Source: Lachnospiraceae bacterium AC2029
Lineage (GTDB): Bacteria > Bacillota > Clostridia > Lachnospirales > Lachnospiraceae
Reading direction: 5' to 3'
DNA length: 64,000 nucleotides
NCBI GenBank assembly: GCA_000703065.1
Contig: JNLK01000001.1
Span: 744,001 to 808,000, forward strand
Within the stretch, counting starts at the first letter, position 1; every line of letters begins with the position of its first letter. The translations under genes and the position numbers were made by a program. The notes beneath the pieces are model-generated. The model did no database searches and was not told the origin of the DNA. It saw nothing but the letters and a program-made list of their open reading frames with translations. Of this stretch, positions 8,436 to 17,144 are shown piece after piece.

Positions 8436-11400
8436 CTATCTTTCCAATGCGTCCTCATCAAAGAAGCCCAGTGTCTCAAGAGAATCAACGAACCGCTCGA
8501 TATACGGTGCGTCCGTGATATTCCAGAAGAAGCCCTCCCGCGCAAGCACCTGTGTGGTATATTCACAGGATGCCTCCGTCGTATAGGCCGCCTTCTGTAC
8601 CCGCTTATTCTGATAAGCCAAAAGACTCTGCAGCACCTGTACCTTCTCCGGATCCTGCTCCGCCTTCTCCAGAATGGCCTTAAACTCATCATTTTCCACC
8701 AGCCGGATCTCCATACCCTTCCGGATCATCTCCAGGATGATATTCACCATGGGCGTGGAGTTGCAGTTGATGGCATTGAATACGGTACAGTCCTTCGGCG
8801 TGGTGGCCAGACGCAGGAATGCGTCCGCGCTGGTATCGATGGGACCCATCCGTACCTCTCCGCCCATGCCCGAGTAGGGGAAAGCTCCCAGCATCCAGTA
8901 GGAACGAAGTCTTCCCATGAAGCTGTTGGAAAGGTAATTGATCTGGAATTCACCGTCCGTATCCCGGGGCGCCAGGGTTCCGACGCGGATCACCTTTGCA
9001 TCCACCCGTCCTGCGGCTACCGCCTCAAGGACCAGTCGTTCCGCCAGCATCTTGGAGGAAATGTACTGATTGTTCAGGCTCTGTCCGAAATAGAGGGTCT
9101 GCTCATCCAGCACCCGGAGCTGGGACATATCCTGTACGATCTGTCCGCCCCCCACACTGGTGGTGGAGAAATGGATCAGTCTTGCCCCCCGGTTCTCACA
9201 GAAGGTGATACACTTCTCCACGCCCCCTACATTGATATCCTCGATATCCGTTCCGCTGGAGAAATGCTTTACATTTGCAGCACAGTTAAATACCGTATGC
9301 ACCGGCTGGGATTCCAGCGCCCGGAAAGCATCATAGCTGGTCACATCCCCGTCGATCACCACTACCCGGTCATCCAGAAGCTGCTTCATGCTGCTGCTGA
9401 AATAGTAGAACATGACGCTCTGCAGCCTGCTCTTCGCATCCGTAAAGCTTCCCTTACGGACGATACAGTAAGCCGTTCCCTTCTCCTTGGTAAGATAGGC
9501 GGCCAGCACATGCGCACCCATGTATCCGGTGGCTCCGGTCAGCAGGATATTTCCGATCTCTCTCCTCTTCCCGCTGCGGTAGGCAGTCAGGTTGTTCCTG
9601 GAGAGAACCTTTTCGATCTCGGTATAATCATAGCTGTCAAAATCCGTGCTGCGGTCTCCCGGTGCGGAAGCCGCGGTCTCGCCCCTGGAGACGAACTCTG
9701 CCAGCTGGCGGGGTGTGGTATACTTGAATACATCGCCGTAGTTCAGGGTATATCCCTGCTCGGATGCCTTTACCGCTATGGAGGTGACCACCAGTGAGGT
9801 TCCGCCGATCTCGAAGAAATCATCGGTAGCCCCCACCTTCTGCAGCTTCAGCACCTCGGCGAACAGATTACAGAAGAATTCCTCCTTCTCTCCCACAGGA
9901 GCAACATACTCTCCTGCTGCAACCTCGGTGGGCTCGGGCAGAGCCTTGGTATCTGTCTTTCCGTTCGGCGTCATGGGAAGCTCATCCATCTGCAGATACG
10001 CCGTGGGAACCATATAGGGTGTCAGCTGCTTTCTCAGTTCTCCCCGCAGCTGATTGATATCTATATCCTTCTCCGCAGTGAAGTATGCGCAGAGATTGTC
10101 CTGGCCATGGATCTTCCGGATCACCACCACCGCCTTTTTGATCTCCGGCTGCTGCTCCATCAGGCCTTCGATCTCACCCAGCTCGATACGGAGTCCCCGA
10201 AGCTTCACCTGATTGTCCAGACGGCCCAGGATCTCCACATCCCCGTCCTTTGTCCAGCGGGACAGATCCCCGGTGCGGTACATCCGCTCGCCTTCCTTCA
10301 TGACGAACTTCTCCCGGGTCATCTCCTCCAGATTCCGATAGCCGCGGGCCACGCCGATACCGCCCACATAGAGTTCGCCGGCGACGCCGTAGGGAGAAAG
10401 ATCTCCGAACTTATCCACGATCACCTCACTGTAATTCAGCAGCGGTTTGCCCACGGTAATGGTCTTCGCCTCCGTGATATCCGCACCGTTGCAGGATACG
10501 GTGATCTCCGTGGGTCCGTAGGTATTGATGATCCGTGCCTCCGGTGCAAGCACACGAAGCTTCTCCGCCAGGGACATGGGATATCCCTCGCCTCCCGACA
10601 TGATCAGCTTACAGCTCTTCAGCGCCTCGCCGAAGGGAGCATACTCGATATACTGCAGCAGACGGGATGGTGTAGCATTGATGCAGTCACATCCGTGCTT
10701 TTGGATCAGCTCCGCCAGAGCCCGCGGGTCGTTCATTTCCTCCTCTCCCGCAAAGACCAGGGTCTTCCCGTTACAGAGGGTTACCATATGCTCCTTAAAG
10801 GACATATCAAAAGAAACCGTGGTCACCGACAGATAGGTGTCGATATGATCATGGACATATTTCACATGCAGATTCGCCGGGTGGGGCTGCAGGTAATTGC
10901 AGATCCCCTTATGATGCAGCATAACGCCCTTCGGCTTTCCCGTGGAGCCGGAGGTGTAGATCATGTAAGACAGCTCGTCTCCGGACATGTCGAGGCCGGG
11001 ATTCTGCTTTGCCGCCTCTGCCTTCTCCGGATCCTCCGGGATCAGGAAGAGCTCATCCACGCGGATCGCCTGCTCTTTCGGATAATTATCGATCAGATCC
11101 TCCGTGGTCACCACATAGCGGGCCTCCGAATCCCCGATGATATGCCTGATCCGGTCTGCCGGATACTGGGGATCACAGGGAATAAATGCAGCGCCGGCCT
11201 TATTTACGCCCAGCATGCAGGCAAAGAAGCAGGACTCTCTTGGAAGCAGCAATGCCACGCTGTCTCCGATGCCGACGCCTCTTTTCATCAGATGATGGGC
11301 TGCAAGATTCGCCCGTTCGTTCAGCTCCCGGTAGGTATAGCTTCCATCCACCGCGATGAGGGCGGTCCTGTCCGGATCTTTCTTAACTGCTTCCTCAAAC

Positions 11401-14400
11401 AGCTGATGAAGCAGGTTGACCGGTACCTCTGCGCTTCCGGTACTGCGGAATCTCTCCAGGGCTTCCTTCTGATCCTCGGGAAGGACCAGGGCGTCTCTTA
11501 CGGTCAGCTCATTTCCGGAAGCAAGAAGCTTAAGGGTTGATCGGATCTGACCGATCATATTCCGGATCACCTGTTCCTCAAACAGCTCCGAGGAATACTG
11601 GAAGATACAGCCAAGCCCCTTGGAGGACTTATGGATCACGATGCCCACGTCCCGGCTCATTTTCTGAAGCGGGGAGTACATCTCGCAGCGGATCCCATCC
11701 TGATCATAGGGCTCGGGGGTCTGCATGTAGTTCACGCTCACATCAAAGATCGGGTTTCTGGAAGCATCCCTTTCCTTTGCAAACTCCGCCACCACCTCCT
11801 CAAAGGGCAGGGAGGAACCGTAGGTGGCTTCTCTTACTGACTCGCCTGTTTCCTTCAGCAGAGCTGCGGCCATGGCATCCCGGTTTACCCTTACCCGTAC
11901 CGGAGCCGTATTGACGAACATACCGATCACCTCCGGTGCGTCCGCCGGCCTAAGGTTCGTGGGGATGCCCAGAACCACATCATCAGAGCCGCAGTATTTT
12001 GCAACGGTCATGGCCACTGCGGAGAAGATCAGCTCGAATTCCGATATACCATAGCGCTTAGCTGCCTGGTCAAGGAGATTCACCTCTTCGGGAAGGAAGG
12101 TCACCGGGATCTCCTGATCCGAAACCGGGTGGACCATGGGGCGCTTTCCGCCCCGGACCGGCATATCATTTACGGGCACTCCACCCTCAAAAAGCTTGTG
12201 GTAGAAGGCCAAACCGGTCTCCACATCCGGATGGGACAGCTCCTCGTAAAGGTCGGACAGATCCACCTCACTCTCCGGAACCGCCTCGCCCTTCAGCGCA
12301 GCCAGGAATTCCCGGGTAAAGGTTCCGGCAGAACCACCGTCAAACGCGATATGATGTATGGCCAGGTGTACCACCTGTCCGCCGTCAGGAATGGCGTAGA
12401 TGGTCGCACGGACCGGGATTCCCGAGAGCAGGAAGGGCTCTGCGTATGCATCAACGATCCTCCTTACAGCCTCCTCCGACTCTGCTTCCTTCCTTACGAT
12501 CTCGGGAAGCTGTTCCGAAAGGATACGGACCGGAACACCGCCTTCCGTTCCGTAGAAGGAATGCAGCGCCTCATGTACCGCAAAGACCTGACTGAGGGCC
12601 TGTTCGATCTGATCCGCATTTACCCCGGTAAGGGAAAAGGCGAGATTCAGGTTATACATCACGGAATCCGGATCCTTCTCCTGCTCCAGGTACATACTGC
12701 GTTCTGCCGGCGTAAGCGGGAAGCTGCGAACATGCTTCTTCTCTCTGGTGCGGGTCCTGCTTTCTGCCTGCAGCATTCTCTGCTCGATAGCCCGAGGAGT
12801 TTTCCCCATAAGGATATCCGCCGGACGGACGTGGTATGCCGTCAGTCTGCCGGCCACCATGGCTGCAGTAATGGAGTCTCCGCCCATGGACTGGAATTCA
12901 TCCTCCAGGCCTACACGGTCCACCCCCAGGATCTCTTCCATGGCATGACAGATTGCTTTCTGTACATCCGTCTCCGGTTCCACGTATTCATTCTGGAATT
13001 CACTGTTGGCCGGCGGAAGCAGCGCTCCCCGGTCCAGCTTACCATTTGCATTTACCGGCAGCTGATCCATCCGCACAAAGAAGGCCGGAACCATATAGGC
13101 AGGCAGTGTCCCGGATATCGCATTCCGAATATCCGCCGGGTCCATCGGATGCTTCTCCACATAATAAGCTACCAGATAGGTCTGATCATACTGGTTCTTA
13201 AAATCCTTCAGTACGGCATCATGGATCCCGTCCAGGTTCTTGATCACAGTCTCGATCTCACCCGGCTCCACACGCTGTCCGTTAATCTTCACCATCCAGT
13301 CCTTCCGGTTGATGTAGATGATATTTCCGTTCTCATCCCTCTTGCCCAGATCGCCGGTACGGAGCAACGTCTCATGTCCGTCCTGATCACGGAAGGGATT
13401 CGGCAAAAAGGTTTTTGCCGTCTGCTCTTCCAGCCCGAAATACCCTGAGGCAAAGCGGCCTGTAAGACAGATCTCCCCCTCCTCCGCCGGCTGGTCATTT
13501 TCATCCAGAAGATAGACCGATATACCATGCAGAGGCTTTCCTATAGGAGTGTTATCATATGACCGGTCCACTGCAAATTCCAAAACGGCAGAGGCAGACT
13601 CCGTCTGGCCGTACCGCACCACGATCCTGAATTCATCGCTGTAAATGCCGGAGACCCGTTCACTTCCGGTGCTGACCTCCTTCAGCGTCTTCTTCTTTTG
13701 TTTGAAGACCTTAAGAACTTTTGGGGAGATAAAGGATCGTTCGATATCATTTTCCGCGAAAAACTCCGCCAGAAGCACCGGATCCCGCATCGCTTCATAG
13801 GGTGTCAGATACGCGGTATACAGCGAATACAGGGGCTGGAACACGCCTTGCACGGATGCGACAAAGGTAAAGGGAGCGCCCAGAGCTGCCCTGAATCCCA
13901 CCGACGCCTCCTGCGTCATGGCGTAACGGATCACGGAGTCATTGATGCTTCCGAAGGTATGCAGCACACCCTTCGGTTTCCCTGTGGAGCCTGAGGTATA
14001 GATCAGGATCGAGGGATCCTTCTCCTCCACCTCCGTATCCTCCGTCAGAGGTTCTTCCTCCTCCAGGCGACGCAGGAACGCTTCATCTACAACCACTTTT
14101 GCTCCGCAGTTCTCGCGGATATACTCCACACGTTCCTTCGGATAGTTGGGCGACTGTGGGACAAATGCGGCTCCGGCCAGCCATATTCCGTACATGGCCG
14201 CTACATACTCCTTGTTTCTGGGAAGAACGATCATGACGAAATCTCCCCGCTTCACTCCCCTGCTGACAAGACGGTGAGCGATCCTCCTGGCCGTCGAATC
14301 CAAGGAATTGTATGTATAGAAATTCTCTTTCCCGGCATCCACGATCGCCATAAGCTCCGGATATGCCTTTATGTTCTCTTTGATCTGATCAAGTAACTGA

Positions 14401-14408
14401 ACCCCCAT
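8436..14408 (-). CDS. Two-module NRPS ending in a thioester reductase (A-T-C-A-T-R)
   Basis: About 1990 residues. A1 spans about 1-470 (YTSGSTGKPKG near 140, NGKLDR near 458). T1 has its GGDS serine near 513. The C domain has HHIAFDG near 687, so the HHxxxDG motif is intact. A2 lies at about 1020-1500, T2 has GGTS near 1537, and a reductase domain starts near 1628 (TGATGYMGAH, later YISSK as the YxxxK pair). A reductase end releases an aldehyde or alcohol; related gut clostridial NRPSs make peptide aldehydes and pyrazinones. A1 has Val where amino-acid-activating domains have Asp235 (FTFVASV), hinting at a substrate without a free alpha-amino group. A2 keeps it (FDMSFKE). AAGGAG at 14415-14420 favours the second of two adjacent ATGs. 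There is no phosphopantetheinyl transferase in the window. Confidence 0.95.
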   Translation of the reverse strand: MGVQLLDQIKENIKAYPELMAIVDAGKENFYTYNSLDSTARRIAHRLVSRGVKRGDFVMIVLPRNKEYVAAMYGIWLAGAAFVPQSPNYPKERVEYIRENCGAKVVVDEAFLRRLEEEEPLTEDTEVEEKDPSILIYTSGSTGKPKGVLHTFGSINDSVIRYAMTQEASVGFRAALGAPFTFVASVQGVFQPLYSLYTAYLTPYEAMRDPVLLAEFFAENDIERSFISPKVLKVFKQKKKTLKEVSTGSERVSGIYSDEFRIVVRYGQTESASAVLEFAVDRSYDNTPIGKPLHGISVYLLDENDQPAEEGEICLTGRFASGYFGLEEQTAKTFLPNPFRDQDGHETLLRTGDLGKRDENGNIIYINRKDWMVKINGQRVEPGEIETVIKNLDGIHDAVLKDFKNQYDQTYLVAYYVEKHPMDPADIRNAISGTLPAYMVPAFFVRMDQLPVNANGKLDRGALLPPANSEFQNEYVEPETDVQKAICHAMEEILGVDRVGLEDEFQSMGGDSITAAMVAGRLTAYHVRPADILMGKTPRAIEQRMLQAESRTRTREKKHVRSFPLTPAERSMYLEQEKDPDSVMYNLNLAFSLTGVNADQIEQALSQVFAVHEALHSFYGTEGGVPVRILSEQLPEIVRKEAESEEAVRRIVDAYAEPFLLSGIPVRATIYAIPDGGQVVHLAIHHIAFDGGSAGTFTREFLAALKGEAVPESEVDLSDLYEELSHPDVETGLAFYHKLFEGGVPVNDMPVRGGKRPMVHPVSDQEIPVTFLPEEVNLLDQAAKRYGISEFELIFSAVAMTVAKYCGSDDVVLGIPTNLRPADAPEVIGMFVNTAPVRVRVNRDAMAAALLKETGESVREATYGSSLPFEEVVAEFAKERDASRNPIFDVSVNYMQTPEPYDQDGIRCEMYSPLQKMSRDVGIVIHKSSKGLGCIFQYSSELFEEQVIRNMIGQIRSTLKLLASGNELTVRDALVLPEDQKEALERFRSTGSAEVPVNLLHQLFEEAVKKDPDRTALIAVDGSYTYRELNERANLAAHHLMKRGVGIGDSVALLLPRESCFFACMLGVNKAGAAFIPCDPQYPADRIRHIIGDSEARYVVTTEDLIDNYPKEQAIRVDELFLIPEDPEKAEAAKQNPGLDMSGDELSYMIYTSGSTGKPKGVMLHHKGICNYLQPHPANLHVKYVHDHIDTYLSVTTVSFDMSFKEHMVTLCNGKTLVFAGEEEMNDPRALAELIQKHGCDCINATPSRLLQYIEYAPFGEALKSCKLIMSGGEGYPMSLAEKLRVLAPEARIINTYGPTEITVSCNGADITEAKTITVGKPLLNYSEVIVDKFGDLSPYGVAGELYVGGIGVARGYRNLEEMTREKFVMKEGERMYRTGDLSRWTKDGDVEILGRLDNQVKLRGLRIELGEIEGLMEQQPEIKKAVVVIRKIHGQDNLCAYFTAEKDIDINQLRGELRKQLTPYMVPTAYLQMDELPMTPNGKTDTKALPEPTEVAAGEYVAPVGEKEEFFCNLFAEVLKLQKVGATDDFFEIGGTSLVVTSIAVKASEQGYTLNYGDVFKYTTPRQLAEFVSRGETAASAPGDRSTDFDSYDYTEIEKVLSRNNLTAYRSGKRREIGNILLTGATGYMGAHVLAAYLTKEKGTAYCIVRKGSFTDAKSRLQSVMFYYFSSSMKQLLDDRVVVIDGDVTSYDAFRALESQPVHTVFNCAANVKHFSSGTDIEDINVGGVEKCITFCENRGARLIHFSTTSVGGGQIVQDMSQLRVLDEQTLYFGQSLNNQYISSKMLAERLVLEAVAAGRVDAKVIRVGTLAPRDTDGEFQINYLSNSFMGRLRSYWMLGAFPYSGMGGEVRMGPIDTSADAFLRLATTPKDCTVFNAINCNSTPMVNIILEMIRKGMEIRLVENDEFKAILEKAEQDPEKVQVLQSLLAYQNKRVQKAAYTTEASCEYTTQVLAREGFFWNITDAPYIERFVDSLETLGFFDEDALER

Positions 14409-14489
14409 CATTTACTCCTTTTCTCGAATATGACACCATACTGCGGCTTTGCATCCGGTGACTTCGGACGCAAGGCATAACATGCTACT

Positions 14490-14498
14490 ATTTTACCA
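14490..14498 (-). promoter_or_regulatory. Possible extended -10 promoter of the NRPS operon
   Basis: On the minus strand the sequence TGGTAAAAT is an extended -10 match (TGnTAAAAT) about 80 bp before the NRPS start. I see no convincing -35 at the usual distance. It is the only good candidate in the short divergent region. Confidence 0.3.
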
Positions 14499-14535
14499 CA
14501 TCAGCGACATTTCTTCCATGTGATTAATGAACGAG

Positions 14536-14565
14536 TTGACCTCTAAAATATATAATAAATAATAG
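14536..14565 (+). promoter_or_regulatory. Promoter of the restriction-modification controller gene
   Basis: TTGACC is followed after 18 bp by TAATAG in an AT-rich stretch, about 85 bp before the controller gene start. Spacing and sequence fit a sigma-A promoter. Controller proteins usually bind near their own promoter, but I could not pick out a clear C-box palindrome. Confidence 0.4.
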
Positions 14566-14649
14566 ATTGTCGTCACCTTGATTGTTACTCATAATCCGTT
14601 GCCTTATATTCAACAACCACTTAGACTATTATTGGGAGGTACTAAAGTG

Positions 14650-14856
14650 ATGATACTAAAGGAATTCGGATGGGCATGTAAGCATCTTCGAGAGTCAAAA
14701 GGATTAAGTCAAGAGAAATTTGCAGCATCCATTGGCATGGACCGAACCTATTATGCCTCTATTGAAGCCGGCCGAAGGAACGTTTCACTTATTAACATCG
14801 AAAAGATAGCTAAAGGATTTGATATTTCTTTATCAGATATGTTTAAGGAGGTATAG
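14650..14856 (+). CDS. XRE-family controller protein of a restriction-modification system
   Basis: 68 residues forming one helix-turn-helix domain (KGLSQEKFAASIGMDRTYYASIEAGRR), the size and fold of C proteins that time the expression of type II restriction enzymes. GGGAGG at 14634 sets the start at ATG 14650 (GTG 14647 is also possible); the longer open frame to 14578 has no ribosome site. It sits 3 bp before the endonuclease gene on the same strand, the usual C-R arrangement. The codon use is clearly more AT-rich than in the NRPS operon next to it, which points to transfer of the whole cassette. Confidence 0.85.
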   Translation: MILKEFGWACKHLRESKGLSQEKFAASIGMDRTYYASIEAGRRNVSLINIEKIAKGFDISLSDMFKEV

Positions 14857-14859
14857 ACT

Positions 14860-15450
14860 ATGCAATATAAGCTAAAGAAGGAAGAAATAGCCAGCTATAA
14901 TGAAAACAATACCTATTCATTTCCAAAATATACTTCCCAATTGATAAATCTCGCGAACCAAAACGCAAAGGGCACAAGGAAAAACGTTGTAGGACAAATG
15001 TCAGACTTATTTCCCGAGTTTTTGAAACAAACTCAATTCGTATCATTCGAATACTGGAAAAGCTTTTATCTTATGAGTCATCCCGAATCAATTGATACAG
15101 CTACAAATAAGATTTATGATCAAGTAGAAAATCTACGGTCTGCAATCGATTTAATTGATCGCGAAATGGTTCACAAATGGGTGGAAGATTTAATCTATAA
15201 CAAAACATACAATGGTATGTATGTTCAAAAAGCTATTCTTGCATCACTCGCCAAGGAACGAAATGTTGAGTATCGTCTTGCAACACCCGAGGAGGAGTCT
15301 AAAGGAATCGATGGATATGTCGGTGATATTCCATATTCTGTAAAACCCGACACATACAAAACTATGGAGCGACTTCCTGAATTCATTGAAGTCAGAATGA
15401 TATATTACAAAAAAAATAAAGCTGGGATCACTTTTGACGTTGAAGATTAG
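14860..15450 (+). CDS. MjaI-like type II restriction endonuclease
   Basis: 196 residues. The N-terminal pattern INLANQNAKGTRKNVVGQMS and the overall length fit the MjaI restriction endonuclease family, whose founding member cuts CTAG. A PD-(D/E)xK-like core is suggested by GIDGYVGDIPYSVK, with an acidic residue followed by SVK. It follows the controller gene by 3 bp with AGGAGG eight bases ahead of its ATG, and converges on a methyltransferase gene. The family call is from memory of sequence style; the recognition site in this organism is not shown by the sequence. Confidence 0.75.
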   Translation: MQYKLKKEEIASYNENNTYSFPKYTSQLINLANQNAKGTRKNVVGQMSDLFPEFLKQTQFVSFEYWKSFYLMSHPESIDTATNKIYDQVENLRSAIDLIDREMVHKWVEDLIYNKTYNGMYVQKAILASLAKERNVEYRLATPEEESKGIDGYVGDIPYSVKPDTYKTMERLPEFIEVRMIYYKKNKAGITFDVED

Positions 15451-15492
15451 AAAGAACGGCATGTACGAAGGGAATCGTACATGCCGTTCTTT
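15451..15492. terminator. Bidirectional terminator between endonuclease and methyltransferase
   Basis: A perfect 18-bp inverted repeat (arm AAAGAACGGCATGTACGA) starts right after the endonuclease stop. A-rich and T-rich ends flank it, so it can terminate the two convergent genes. Confidence 0.85.
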
Positions 15493-15512
15493 CTATAGCG
15501 AATACATCCCAA

Positions 15513-16568
15513 TTACTCAGAGAATGACAACTGATCAAATAATTTATACGAACACTCAAAACCAGATTCAGATTGTGTGATCGACGCTAATTGTTTTATC
15601 TCCATTGCCACTTCTTGTCGTGTTTTTACAAGGAAACCATGCACTTCGTTTTTGTAGCATTTCGCTTTTTTATCATCAGGTAATGCATCAACAAAACTAA
15701 GATGATTCTTTATCCGATCACTTATGATTTTATTAAATGATCCAACATTTATGCTCTTGTTTTCCATTGCAAGATTCATAATATCACGATCGATATCAAT
15801 CCCTATGCTATTTCGATTTAAAACCATGCACGCAATATTTGTCGTCCCCAGTCCTGCAAAAGGATCAAGAATTATATCCTCTTCAACAGAGTACATATTG
15901 ATCAATCTATATGGAACCTCAAATGGGAATGATGCATTCCGACTTCTTGTTGACTTCGAATTAAACAATGTTTGTGATACACCTTTAATTTCCCAAAGAT
16001 CGGAGAACCAAATATTTCTTTCTTCCCAAAAGAATGCACTCTTCTGTCTTTTTTTCTTTTCATTCCCGTAAAACTGACGTTTTCCACCCTTACGAAATAT
16101 CAGAATGTACTCATGTTCATAAGTTACATAGGCCCCTGCAGGATACATCCCTGATCCCATAAATTTATTCGGTGAATTTGATTGTTTCCTCCAGTGGATA
16201 TCTGGCAAAACACTATAACCTTTATTCAAAAAAAAGTCTATTATCCTTGTATGATTTGAATACAATTGGAAATTACCATTAATTGTTCTTGTTGCATCGC
16301 CAACGTTGATACAAATAAAGCCATTATCCTTAAGTACTCTATCACACTCATCCCACACACAATTCAAAATCTCATGCATTCTATAAAATGCACCATTACC
16401 ATCACCTTTTTTCAAATCATTCGCAATTTCTGGATTCTGCTGTGAAAAAATCTCATCCCACATTTCAATCATAGGATACGGGGGTGAAGTTATTATTAAA
16501 TCAACAGATTTTTCATCTATCAATTCCATATTACTACTGTTCATATTCAAATATTTATGTGTTGTCAT
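15513..16568 (-). CDS. Beta-class DNA methyltransferase (restriction-modification)
   Basis: 351 residues. The catalytic motif TSPPYP near residue 30 precedes the SAM-binding motif DPFAGLGTTN near 235, the order of beta-class amino-methyltransferases. S-P-P-Y is typical of N4-cytosine enzymes, as in methyltransferases partnered with MjaI-type endonucleases. It faces the endonuclease gene across a shared terminator and would protect the host site. It is AT-rich compared with the NRPS genes, like its partners. Modification type (N4C or N6A) is inferred from the motif only. Confidence 0.9.
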   Translation of the reverse strand: MTTHKYLNMNSSNMELIDEKSVDLIITSPPYPMIEMWDEIFSQQNPEIANDLKKGDGNGAFYRMHEILNCVWDECDRVLKDNGFICINVGDATRTINGNFQLYSNHTRIIDFFLNKGYSVLPDIHWRKQSNSPNKFMGSGMYPAGAYVTYEHEYILIFRKGGKRQFYGNEKKKRQKSAFFWEERNIWFSDLWEIKGVSQTLFNSKSTRSRNASFPFEVPYRLINMYSVEEDIILDPFAGLGTTNIACMVLNRNSIGIDIDRDIMNLAMENKSINVGSFNKIISDRIKNHLSFVDALPDDKKAKCYKNEVHGFLVKTRQEVAMEIKQLASITQSESGFECSYKLFDQLSFSE

Positions 16569-16584
16569 TATGCTTCAATCTCCC

Positions 16585-16785
16585 CTACTCTATGTCTTCA
16601 TTTTGATAATAATAGAACCGACGATATTTATTTACAAAATCTACCAACGATAATTCCTCACCACTTTCCCCATTTTCATATACGTATATATATACCGATG
16701 AAGGAAAAAGACCGTCATCGCCCTTACTATACTTTTTTAGTGAAGCAACTTGTATCGGCATTTTTTCCGAGCCATTATTACTCAT
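16585..16785 (-). CDS. Small protein upstream of the methyltransferase
   Basis: 66 residues, unrecognised, rich in Lys, Tyr and Glu (ends RRFYYYQNEDIE). A strong GAGGGGG site lies seven bases before the ATG, and the gene ends 16 bp before the methyltransferase start, so the two are probably co-transcribed. It could be a regulator or accessory factor of the restriction-modification system, but no domain is visible. Confidence 0.5.
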   Translation of the reverse strand: MSNNGSEKMPIQVASLKKYSKGDDGLFPSSVYIYVYENGESGEELSLVDFVNKYRRFYYYQNEDIE

Positions 16786-16895
16786 ATTTATCCCCCTCGT
16801 ACATTCATCTTAGATTACTTCCCTTAGTTTTCGTCTTCTTTCGATTATTAACGACAAATCTCATCTCTAATCCACCTAATTGACACTTATCAACT

Positions 16896-17125
16896 TCACA
16901 TCCGTTCCTCTCTTACAGAACGGACACCAGCAATGCTGCCATACATCGTCATCCCCAACGTATCCCCGCTCTCGGAAACCAAATGGCCCAGATATTCATG
17001 CAGTCCGTCAAATCCCTTAACATACACAGGTTTACCGGGAACCAACCCTAGTCTTCCGCCATATCATTTCTTAATCCGCCGCTTTCATTCTGCTTTGCAT
17101 TTTCATTGATAAATCTATCCTGCAT
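16896..17125 (-). pseudogene. Small frameshifted gene remnant
   Basis: Two adjacent frames read like one small protein. The first (from ATG 17125, MQDRFINENAKQNES) stops at about 17050. A second frame, open from about 17063 to 16896, encodes GGRLGLVPGKPVYVKGFDG and ends SVREERM. A single-base shift would join them into roughly 75 residues. I see no ribosome site of good quality and recognise no family. The rest of the 360 bp between 16,786 and 17,145 holds nothing else I can support. Confidence 0.35.
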
Positions 17126-17144
17126 GTCCCAACGCTGTCACGGA

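Noticed and set aside
10107-11540. Long plus-strand frame inside the NRPS
   Set aside because: Antisense shadow of the adenylation and condensation domains; no start signal.
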